From assembly GCF_010093535.1 (NCBI RefSeq), contig NW_022985168.1, positions 1,581,940 through 1,645,939 of the forward strand: 64,000 nucleotides of DNA. The letters run 5' to 3'. The notes under the pieces are model-generated. The model did no database searches and was not told where the DNA came from. It saw nothing but the letters and a program-made list of their open reading frames with translations. Within the stretch, counting starts at the first letter, position 1; the number at the start of each line of letters is the position of its first letter. Source of the DNA: Lindgomyces ingoldianus. Taxonomy: Eukaryota; Ascomycota; Dothideomycetes; Pleosporales; Lindgomycetaceae. Shown piece after piece: positions 10,051 to 19,706 of this stretch. Position numbers and translations under genes: made by a program.

Positions 10051-12562
10051 TCAGGCAGAAGGCAGCTTCGCAACCTGCTTCCATGTTCCAGTATACTGCC
10101 AGTGCCACAAATCGCCATTGTTATCTTCCACAATAGCTTCAAGGGCGTGATTGAAGCTACCTTGCACCAAACCCCATACATGCCTAATGTTACTACCGAA
10201 AGTGGCCATCTGCTGCCATTTCCCTTGAGACCCGTCTACAGGCGGAGTCTTGAGGATGTCATCGTTGACTCGCTGCCAATGATCCACATGGCCATTGTGG
10301 GCGACTAGTAGCTGAAAGCCTCCGAATGCGTTCTCATCCTTCGTCCAGAAATCTTGGATCATGACTGGTGGAGTGTCACCAATGTTGTAGCCTATAGCGA
10401 ACCTCTCGCCCTTTTTCCATTCTTCGTCTTTGGCCTTTCGCCAGAACATTTGTAGGGAGCCATCGTTCTTTACCGCCACCACGTACAAATTGCCCGATGT
10501 TGTCGGGTCGTAAAGGTCATATCCAATGTTTGACTGGACAAGAGATGGCCCAGATTGCTTGATATCGGCCTGGGCAACTAGACGCTTGAACTGGAACTTC
10601 CCAGTCTTCACTGATCGCGTGAACTACGTGTTTGTTAGCCACTTATTCATGCGTAACGCACAAAGGCCTACCTCTCCAAGACCTGAGTTGCCAATCCAAG
10701 GTACATAAACGTGCGCGACAACTGTAAAGTCGGAGTTGTCGTTCTGAATGAAGCCAGGGTAGCCTCGAATCTCTCCTCCATTCACGGGATAGAATAGATC
10801 GTCGGTCGCCGGTGTATTCCACCACCTATTTTCGGACTTGCTGTAATACCAATGTGTAAAGGAATTGTCGTAGCCTTCCCAGTACAATGCCTCTTTCTGT
10901 CGCCCGAAGGTTGTTTCAAGGAGCATTGGTTGCCCTTTAACTGGGTTGTTCGGGCCGTAACCTATGGGATATTGTTTGCGGAGCTCGGGGTCAAGAACAT
11001 TGATGGTTTCTTTGACACTCCACGCAAGGGAACCTTCGCCTGAACGAACAAGCCGTACCATGTTACCACCAACTTTACGTCGAAGAACCTCAAAGTCGCG
11101 ATGCGTGGTGCCGTCACCGCTCTGGACGATATTGCCGTTGGAATGTCTTCCACGTGCATGAGGATCAGGAGACAAATTCGTAACACCGTGCTTCGGCCGG
11201 TACCAGCTGTCGATTGCAACCTCTCCGTATCTGTCGAGTGCAATTAGTCAGCACCACCTTACACATTCGTTGCACATGCTTGCTGGTACTTGTGACGTAC
11301 CCAATATAGACATAGCCATGATCGCCATAGTCACTCCCCCAAGAGTTCCGTACGATCCAGCACTGCCGATAGTCATCGTATCCAACAACTAGCATTGCGT
11401 GCCCTCCATGGCTTTCGTTTGAGATCGGCGTATGTTTGTACACACCTTTGCTTGGCGTCCAACTCCCAAAGTCGCTGTAGCAGTCGATACCGGCCGCTAG
11501 CGGTCCAACCTGCCATAACCATCGCTTCTGGTCATTAATATCAGTAAGTTCGTAGTAGTCCTGTATCTTCAAAGCTCTTCCTGATCGATCGCTGCATGCC
11601 ATGTAGGGACGATCGGCGTCGACATATGTGTCGCAAGTGTAATCCACCAGACCGTTTCCTTCGCCCTTAATCCATTCTAGGCCAGCAAAGGCTTTGTATC
11701 CGGAAGCACAAGTACGACCAGTGCCTTCCAGAAGTTCGGCTTCACTGCGTTTGTTCCAAATGCCGTGTTGGATGCGGGCGATAGTCTCCATTAATGCGGT
11801 GGCCGCAAATGACCAGCAGCTACCGCAAGCCTTTTGGTCCTGGAGAAGCACTTAGAAAGCGCGCAATCGAAAATCACCTTCAATCACTTGCCTGAATAGT
11901 TGCAAGCCAATTAACGCCCCATCGATTTCTCCAGTCAACAACTTTGGGCAACGGTCCCGAAAAGTTGTCGCAGCTAGTGTTTCCACTTGTACCTGGCCGG
12001 GGAACCGGACCACAGTTAGTAGATTTGAATACGTTATTCCAATTGAAGGTCGCGGTCGCGGTCGGCATTTGAGTACGGGTAGGTTCATCTTCAAGGCCCA
12101 TGAAATAGGTCTTCGTGGCCGAGTTGGCGGTCACAACAATGGACTTGGGAGGAATGTCATTGCTTGTTGGGGGTGGAGACAGGGTGGAGGCTAAAGGTGT
12201 AGATTCTTCAGTGCGGAATATTGACTGAGACGATAAGATAGTAGACTTGAAAGCTGAAGGTTCGGTAATTGTGGGAGAAGGGGGACGGGTCAAGGTAAGG
12301 AAGCTAGGTTCCAGGGATTCATTGACAGATGGGGATGGTAAAGGTGCAGAAGAAACCGGGGCGAACTCAGTTTCAATGACTGTTGGCGATTCCAACAAGG
12401 TAGAGGCAATGGGCTCAACAGTGAGCTCTTGCTGCTCGGATCGCCGCTGCCATATGCTTAGAAATGAGCCCTTTCCGGCATTGGAACAGGGATATAACTC
12501 ACCACAACTGCACATTCAGTCCATGTGATGAACGAAAGAAACAAAACACTGATGGATTTCAT
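10051..12562 (-). CDS. Secreted papain-like cysteine peptidase with C-terminal PLL-like beta-propeller
   Basis: Five exons (12562-12503, 12446-11892, 11839-11301, 11230-10672, 10623-10051) give 761 aa. The start was chosen because exon 1 encodes an ideal signal peptide (MKSISVLFLSFITWTECA), followed by an RR pair. Residues about 22-190 are Ser/Thr/Pro-rich and show no inhibitor-type propeptide. The C1A peptidase domain (about 190-390) has oxyanion Gln207, Cys213 in CGSCW, His352 in GGHAMLVVGY and Asn370 in RNSWG, so it should be active. Residues about 395-761 contain repeated W/G motifs such as NGHVDHW and NGDLWHW, spaced like the blades of a seven-bladed PLL/fucose-lectin-type propeller, which would suit carbohydrate binding. 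Intron 2 begins with GC instead of GT. A TATAAA box lies about 105 bp upstream. It probably acts outside the cell on glycoprotein or cell-wall-linked substrates (inference). Confidence 0.85.
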
Positions 12563-12666
12563 GACTGAGAAAAGAGATATGGCTGAAAGGGGAAATAGGA
12601 CTCAAAAGCAACGAAGAAAGACAATTGTTCGAAAGCAAGTGCACTCAAGCATTCGAACGCACTACC

Positions 12667-12672
12667 TTTATA
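12667..12672 (-). promoter_or_regulatory. TATA box of the secreted peptidase gene
   Basis: The minus strand reads AATATAAAGG, with TATAAA about 105 bp upstream of the start codon at 12562. The spacing fits a fungal core promoter of an inducible gene. There is no experimental support. Confidence 0.5.
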
Positions 12673-13962
12673 TTCTACAAGAATGAAAGAGCTGTATCTA
12701 TCATAAATAGCATATCCCAAAAAGCATTTGCTGCGACAGGCAGTGCATAATCAGCCGGTTTCGACCCAGCTAGAAACGATGCCTATAAGGAGAGTATTTC
12801 TGAGCTGCAAAGGCTGAATATGATTCAAAAGCGATTCACAAGCCTTTCGTGGCTGTATCAACCTACATCTTGCAAAATTCCTTGCCGTATTGAATATGTC
12901 GTGTCCAATGATAGCTGAGACTGACCTTGAGGTAGGACTGTGGCTAGACTGGTGTGCTTAGCTTGAGCTGGGTAGGGTGATGACTGATGTCCTGATCGGA
13001 TGAAATCATGTGTTGGCCCAACGTTCCGAGAAACTCACGAAGTGAATCTTAGCCCACGGTTCGAATAAAGTTTCTCCACATCTTGAAATAGATGCAGCTG
13101 AATCAGCTGCGTCCTTCAGCCTCTTTATGTCACCTGTTCAAATCTGTCGATCTCGTCCTATTTCTACGAAGAACTCAGGAACACTGCCATCTTCGAGGCG
13201 TGCCGAGAAAATGACAGCTCAGGTCGGTTCCTACCGTATGTTCAATCGTACTGTTTCGTAGCCATCGCACTGCCTCAGATGTGCGTTCTTCAGGGGCAGT
13301 TGCGTCTCAGGTTCTTGAGGTAAGCATGATGACGAAAAGGAGTGCTTTGGAACATACTTAAGGTAAGGTCCGAGATGGAAGCCTCCTAGCAAGGGAAAAA
13401 GAGGGAACATTTGATGAAACTCGAGGAAAGAGTGGCAGAAGAGAAGAGAGAAGTCGAATTCCGAGATCCGAATATACTCCGATATCATCGATAAGCACAA
13501 GCAGTCGTTCATCCCTTCCATATTTCTTCTCACAGAAGCGATGCACTGTTTCACTTAGAATCTCCCTTCCCTTAATATGTTATTATTGCATTAATTTACC
13601 CCCATTCCAATCCCTCAACTTCGTTAACTTGACTTTCGTTTTGCATAGGTATAGCGACAACCGAAGATGACAACGAAACATCGGAGGTGTACAATTGCAT
13701 TAATAGCAAAGCTTTTGTGGCAAAAGTTTACCGAGTTTAAAAAGATTTGAGCTCAACCATTTCTAGCGTTACGTTTAAAAAATCCCTGCATTCAAAAGGA
13801 AAGTATGAGTTGAATCAATTTGATGCCCCGAGTGAAATGCGAACGTCCCCTCTTAAGGCCGAGGCGGCTCGACGCAATGGTGGCTACCAATACAGTGGGT
13901 GCAGCAAGCCCGGTTATCATTTGGCGCCATAGCACCACATAGACCTAATATCGATCAGATCC
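12673..13962. other. Intergenic, nothing recognised
   Basis: This stretch of about 1.3 kb lies between the peptidase promoter and the 3' end of the BYS1 gene. There is no supportable gene, no repeat shared with the rest of the window, and no RIP-like composition. A minus-strand frame at 13554-13231 has no family features. Confidence 0.4.
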
Positions 13963-14478
13963 TCATATCTGAACACATTTTAGGGGGTACTTACTCCAAG
14001 CGGGCAAGCAATGATTCGTACAGAACGTGAGCTTTAAATCGGTGCCGGCTTGACAGACCTTCACTTGGCTTCCCGCTGGCGGTGCTCCGGAGTACCAATC
14101 GATAGATGCACAACCTGTGTCACTGGGTTTGATATTGACCGCTCTTCCAAAGAAACCATCGCCAAAGACATCGCTCATATCGTACCAAACTTGGTTCTTC
14201 TTCGCATCCAGATTGTATGCAAAGATCGTCTGGCTAACGTTGGGTTGGAAGATGCCGTCATCGACGGCAGTCAGTTTGATAGCAATGCCACCGCTCTTTG
14301 GATCGGAGTGGAAGATCTCGCTATACGAAGCGTCCTTTCCAACTTTGATTTTCTGGCTAATAGTCGAGCCGACGGACCAGAGCCAGATGGGAGCATCGCA
14401 TTGGTTGTTGACAATGGCGCGTCCGTAGCCTTGGGCCGCGGCGATGAATGTCGCAAGGGTGATGAGACTAATAAGCAT
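13963..14478 (-). CDS. BYS1-domain secreted protein (thaumatin-like fold)
   Basis: A single-exon reading gives 171 aa from the ATG at 14478. A longer frame begins upstream, but only this start gives a proper signal peptide (MLISLITLATFIAAAQG). The mature part starts with AIVNNQCDAPIWLWSVG and ends with a Cys-rich segment containing TGCASIDW and VKVCQAGTDLKLTFC. This is the pattern of the BYS1 family, small secreted proteins first known from the yeast phase of Blastomyces, with no proven biochemical activity. Four conserved Cys suggest two disulfides. The tail after LTFC is longer than usual. A GTAAGT sits in it at about 13992, so the last residues may be spliced differently. A TATAAAAAG lies about 85 bp upstream. 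It is close to another secreted protein gene. Confidence 0.8.
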   Translation of the reverse strand: MLISLITLATFIAAAQGYGRAIVNNQCDAPIWLWSVGSTISQKIKVGKDASYSEIFHSDPKSGGIAIKLTAVDDGIFQPNVSQTIFAYNLDAKKNQVWYDMSDVFGDGFFGRAVNIKPSDTGCASIDWYSGAPPAGSQVKVCQAGTDLKLTFCTNHCLPAWSKYPLKCVQI

Positions 14479-14562
14479 TTTGTATGAGGACAGAGTAATG
14501 AGAGTAGTCGAAGGTTCTTGGATCAATGGGCTTTCGATATCCTCTGGAAGGCAATCCGCCTT

Positions 14563-14571
14563 CTTTTTATA
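14563..14571 (-). promoter_or_regulatory. TATA box of the BYS1 gene
   Basis: The minus strand reads TATAAAAAG about 85 bp before the chosen start codon, a good match to TATA elements of highly expressed or inducible fungal genes. Confidence 0.5.
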
Positions 14572-14578
14572 TTAATTA

Positions 14579-15240
14579 GCATCTCTTAGCGCCAAACGAA
14601 CAATAATTTCGTGCACCCAGGTTTCTCCAAATCCAAGTAACTTTCGATAAAATGAGTCTAGGCACGAGAAGTATTTGGAGAGATTGGCGAGATGATAAGC
14701 ATTGTTCGCGAGTGATACGAAAAATAGTGCTCGGTTGCGGCGTTCTGATCTGCAAATATCTCGTAATGAAGAAGGTCACCTGCACAGCATTTTTCAGCCG
14801 CAGCAGAGAGCGAATGGGAAGATCGTATTCGCACGTGACGTGGACTGATCTTCTACCATGGGAGCGAGGCCTCTGAATCAAGAATGGTTCGTTTCGTGGT
14901 CACTTGTCAGAAATCGTATTTTTGGTGGTCTGACTGGATTTCATTTATTGTAAAAATAGCACTCTGTGCATATTTGATGTATGTCGCTTCTCAGGATTTC
15001 ATTATCGGTAGACGGCAGTGTATCCTGTTGTAGCATACGCTAGAACGAAAAGATTGATTTGAATTGAGAGTTCTAGAATGATGTTACTAGCTGATATAAA
15101 CGACAGATTACAGCTGAGAAAACTGCTTTCCTTCCCCGCAAAAGCTAGGCCGAATGGAACAATTTTGCGCGGCGAAATCTAAGTCCTAGCTACTAGGTTC
15201 TACAATACATCAAAGATACTCTTCACTTTCAGCGAGGAGC
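14579..15240. other. Intergenic, nothing recognised
   Basis: This lies between the BYS1 promoter and the 3' end of the permease gene. The frames on both strands lack starts, family motifs or splice-supported extensions. Confidence 0.4.
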
Positions 15241-16809
15241 TCAGTAAGTAAAGAAAAAGTCCGGATGCTTACTTCCAATCTCATCTATACTCAACTCCCT
15301 CAATCTGGCTGCTTTCTCACCATCTAATTCCGTCAATTTATTCTGATTCATTCTCTTCAGGTACACAACCGTCAACATGGCCACAACTCCAGACATACAA
15401 ATCAGGCCTAGCGAAGCGCTCATACCCTTCCGATAAAATGGGGGATCCTGGTATGCCTGATTCCCACTAATCGATAGACACTGAGAAATTACGTTGATCA
15501 TTGCCACAGCACTCGCACGATATGTGTACCCAGGGATATTCGCAGCCATCCAGGAAAGTGTGAGCACAGTGATCGGATAGACGCCAGCAGCGAGCATACA
15601 TGTTGCAATGAGGCGGCCTAGGTTATTCCTGAGACTAAGGAGGAGAACGTATCCGAGGGCAGCGACGGCGCTGCAAACCGAGATCACGATGCCGCGAAGT
15701 TTAATCTTGTCCGAGATACGGCAAGCGACAAGGATGCCGACAAAAGCGCTGGCGTATACCACGACGGCCAAGAGTTGTGAATTTACGTCGGAGTAACCAA
15801 GACCCTGAAGGATGGCCGGAATGAAGTTAGACAACGATGAATCGCAGAAATGGGAACCGCAGTCAATGAGGGTGAACATCCAGAATTGTGGTTCTAGGAG
15901 GAGCTTAAGAATGAGTTTCGGGCGAATTTTTGATTCACCGGTATTGTGGGCAGCGCGACTTCGTTGGATGACGGCGGCCTTTTCTTCAGGCTTGAAGCCC
16001 AAGCGAACAGTTTCGGGTGTCGATGGGAGAATACTGATGATCACAAAGGCCCACGCAACGGGTAGTATGCCCTCGATCAAGAATATCCATCTCCAGGAAG
16101 ACCATCCGCCCTTGGCGTCGAGTGTACGTTCAATGGCGTACGCGATCAAGCCATTGAAGGACCCAGCAAGGGCACTAGTAGAGTAGAGTATGGCCCCACG
16201 AGTCGCGAGCTCATCGTATCTGTACCAGAAGGATAGATAGAATACCGCGCCTTGAATTAAAGCTTCTGCTACCCCAATAAATGTTCGAACAACCATAAGG
16301 CCACTGTATGAATTGACCTTGACAGTACATGTTGTAATAAGACCCCAGGCAATCATAGCGAGTCCGAACTGGAAGGACCTAAGCCTAATGCTGGGAAGAG
16401 CTTCGTCACGAGAGACGTACCTGGAGAGGTGGGCCAATCTTTCTCAAGAGAAGGGTGCCGGGGAGTTGAAAGGTGATGTAACCAACGAGAAAGATGCTGC
16501 TCACATTTGAGTACATTTTTGGCGATAAATTCAACTCATCGTCCATGCCTGCAATTTTCGCATTCGCCAAATCAGACCGCCCCTGGCGTACGTATCAGCC
16601 TTACGGGTAAATGAGGGAGGACGAATGTATACCATCTGAGCAAGGAAGTACACCGATGAAAGTAATGGCAGAATCATGAAGTCAATCTTCAACTTCACGC
16701 GTCTGTCCAGGCTCGGAGATGGTTGGCCCATCTCGGATTGCATCATCCGATCTCCCTCAAGATCAGCCATCACTTCTCTTTGTTCAGGCTTTGGCTTAGC
16801 TTCGGCCAT
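15241..16809 (-). CDS. MFS permease of the anion:cation symporter (Dal5-like) family
   Basis: Three exons (16809-16633, 16582-16421, 16368-15241) give 488 aa. The introns are 50 and 52 nt, with GTATAC and GTACGT donors. The start is the ATG beginning MAEAKPKPEQ. An upstream in-frame start would add a stretch unlike the family. The N-terminus is hydrophilic and followed by about 12 membrane segments. Family marks include LGFKPEEK in the central cytosolic loop, GWRWIF-like SSWRWIFLIEG after TM5 and the C-terminal KRMNQNK. ACS transporters import carboxylates such as allantoate, nicotinate, pantothenate and tartrate. The substrate here is unknown. It is transcribed divergently from the AtuA-DUF4387 gene across 620 bp, so it may import that enzyme's substrate (inference). 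Confidence 0.88.
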
Positions 16810-17429
16810 GGCGGAGGTTGATTTAAAAATTTTGGAATAACAAAATAGGAGTTCTTGGGATATGAAAGCGGAGTTTAAGATGGCGAACTCGGGCTGGGAG
16901 AATAGTTCCTCCTTCAGCACAGTGAACGGGACTTATAGTTGTATTCACAACGCCCCGTTGAAAGGGCCGCCTTGCAACACATGTTGAGGTTTTTCGAGCT
17001 CCCTCGGTTGATTATTGCGTTGGATTGGTGAAGTTTGCGAGATATCCTGGGCAGCATGAATGGATCTCAGCTAATACCTTCCATGACCACAGATTGCGGA
17101 AAGGTACGTGTTCTATTGTGGCTCAACCGCGGCCTCACGTCGTATCTAGATTGGACAGAGCTAGGGCGAAAAGCGACTGTCGGGGTCGAGGACGAAGTTC
17201 GCAATTGGGGAGTGCGTGCGGAGAAGCGAAGCTCGCATGGGACGCCGAAACTCGCCTCTAATGGCGACGTCGGTCATGCGCGGGAAGAGGCCTAACTGTT
17301 CGGAGACTCGGACTTGACGGAGAGGAGATGAAGGAAGAAACATATATAAGACTTTTCATATACAATGGTTGAAACTTGGCTTGGAATATTTCAATACTTC
17401 CTCCTTCCAAAGAAATCGTCGTCGAGGAT
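16810..17429. promoter_or_regulatory. Divergent promoter region between the permease and the AtuA-like gene
   Basis: This is 620 bp between two start codons pointing away from each other. On the plus strand a TATATAAG stands at about 17342-17350, 80-90 bp before the AtuA-like start codon. A Zn2Cys6 regulator is encoded 2.2 kb downstream, and such factors usually bind CGG triplets. Several CGG/CCG are present, but I cannot single out a site. Confidence 0.5.
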
Positions 17430-19597
17430 ATGTCGTCCGAAAATGGAAATTGCCAGAATGAGCTGGCTCCTCTGTGCCACATTATCACTCCAGTTGGGAT
17501 GCTTGGCTATGGATTTCTCGAAGAACATGTCACTCCCGCCCTTGAAAAGCTCGTGGGAACAAACGTGCCAACAGCGCTTATACTGGACTCTGGGTCCACA
17601 GACAGTGGTCCTTCTAAGCTGGCACTTGGAGAATCATTACTCCCACGTCCCTCATACGTTCGCGACCTGACGAAGCTTCTGAAACTAGTCGACAAGTTCC
17701 ACGTTCCCTTGATCTTTAGTTCTGCGGGTGGCGATGGAAGTGACGACCATGTTCGGGATATGTTGGGCGTTATTGAGGAGATCGCAGGGAAGAAAGGAAA
17801 TGAGTACGGGGGCCTGTGTCTTTACTCGAGTAACTATATGCTGACCACACGCCAGACACTATCAATTGAAGACCATTGGGATTTTCTCAGAAGTCAAGAA
17901 GTCGCTCATTCTTGATCGATTGCGCACAGGCTCTATCACCGGCTGCGGATCAGCTGTGCCAGCCTTGACAGAAGAAGACATCGAATCTTCACCTCGTGTT
18001 GCATCCCAGATGGGACCTGAACCTTTCGTGGACGCAATGAAGGCGAATCCAGATTTCAACGTTATCGTGGGAGGCAGGGCGTACGACCCTGCACCTTATG
18101 TTGCATATGCCGCTTACATCGCCGAGGCACAACCTAAAGATGCAGCATCTCTGGAAGGCCAGAAGCTGTGGGGTGGGTTCACGCATATGGGTAAGATAAT
18201 GGAATGCGGAGCCTCGTGTGCAACGCCCAAGAGCTGGTCAGCACAAGCTACAATCTACCAGGATGGCACATTCGATGTAACTCCTTTGGCCCCCGAAAGT
18301 CGTTGCACGCCTGTTTCTGTGGCTGCGCATACTTTGTATGAAAAAAGTCGACCTGATTTACTCTATGGCCCTGGCGGCTATCTTGACCTGACTACTGCGA
18401 AGTATGAGCAGTTGAAAGATGGAAGAACGGTTAGAGTGAGAGGTGGTACCTTCAAATTCTCTCGGGACGTTGGGATTCCATACCAAGTGAAGCTGGAGGC
18501 GGCGTGTGTCGTTGGACATCGTACTATGTATATGGGTAGTATAAGAGACCGTGAGTACTCTTATCCATCCCCCACAAATATAGCAACACAGTTGTAGGTT
18601 CAAAGGCTAATAAAGTTGCAGCAATTTTGATCGGCCAAATCGACGCGTTTCTCGAGCACGTAAAATGGTATGCCCGAGAACAGCACGAAGAAGCTGAAGG
18701 AACTTGGGAGCTAGACTTTCACTTATACGGGAAAGATCAAGTCTCGGCATTGCCTGCTTCAGCCGGCCAACCTTCGGAGATCTTTATCATCGGTGAGGCA
18801 CTTGCATCTACGCAAGCGTTAGCAACCAGCGTCATTTCGGCGGCCCGTGTTGCCACAATCGTAGGTCTCGAAGACTGTAAAGTGAAACGGAAGAAGTTAA
18901 CGACTGAAAGCATGCAAGCTACCCAAACCAGAAAGCCGGGGCAGGAAACTTTGCGTACGGCATCGGCGGAAAGATGCAAGTAGAAATGGGTCCCTGCTCC
19001 AGGTTCTCGATCTACCATCTTATGGCTTTGAACGAAGGCGAGGAAAAGCTCCGGATCCAACCAGACGACGAGGGGCCGCTGTTCTACCAGACCGTTATAA
19101 CGTTCGGTAAAGGGCAACAAGTACCTTCAACCAATGGCTTTTCGTCCGCGGATAGTCCACTACCGTCCAAAAGGAAAACAAGAGAAGAGCACGTCTATCC
19201 CGAGAACGGCAAGCCCACTAATCAGACTAACATGCCAATGACGTTAGGTGACTTAGCTCGTATCATTCGATCAAAAAATGCGGGTCCATTCGAATTGACA
19301 TTCGATGTCATCTTTGACGCTGAAGACGTATACCGAATGGTCAAAGAGTCAGATATTCTTAATAAGGGGGCGGTAGCGAGGCTCCTCAATGTGCAAGAGA
19401 AGGATATCATCTGGATCGGATTCTTCGACCAAGCCATGGGTTTCAAAGCAACAATCCCTCGGATGAGGAACGGTAGGACCGAACCAAATGGTGGTTTCAT
19501 GGAAAATGATGTCCACGGATCGCAAAACTATATTGAATTGATGAATATGAAGCTCCCCGAAAGTTTCCTTCAGCGCTGGATTCAGGTTCGGGGTTAG
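17430..19597 (+). CDS. AtuA-family (acyclic terpene utilisation / DUF1446-like) protein fused to DUF4387
   Basis: Four exons (17430-17803, 17856-18550, 18622-18860, 18911-19597) give 664 aa, and all junctions keep frame. The start at 17430 (MSSENGNC) is the first ATG in frame; the ATG at 17365 is out of frame. The N-terminal part has the family marks ITPVGMLGYGF, LDSGSTDSGP, FSSAGGDG, VGGRAYDPAPY, MECGASCATP, SRCTPVSVAAHTLYE and YPNQKAGAGNFAY. Residues about 540-640 form a second domain, MTLGDLARIIRSKNAGPFEL to FKATIPR, recognised as DUF4387. In bacteria these are usually two adjacent genes. AtuA is named from terpenoid (citronellol/geraniol) degradation in Pseudomonas, but the reaction is not established. 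The gene shares a promoter with an ACS permease and converges with a Zn2Cys6 regulator. Confidence 0.88.
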
Positions 19598-19706
19598 GTA
19601 GACCCGTAAATGGAAGCCTTACTTGACCTTTGAGCTCTGTTCGTGGTATCTGGCTCGATATAACATTCAGCCTCCACATCCGTCCAAATGGTCAGGCTTA
19701 TGGCGA

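Noticed and set aside
9669..10181. 170-codon hydrophobic minus-strand frame
   Set aside because: Its first part overlaps the last exon of the peptidase in another frame, and the rest has no start or family pattern.
13040..13075. GGTTCGAAT-like word resembling a tRNA T-loop
   Set aside because: No matching acceptor stem, D-arm or anticodon arm can be folded around it. No convincing tRNA was found anywhere in the window.
17365..17670. Upstream ATG and a 101-codon frame overlapping the AtuA-like start
   Set aside because: The ATG is only about 15-20 bp from the probable TATA box, so it is likely outside the transcript. The frame is a shadow of the AtuA-like coding frame.
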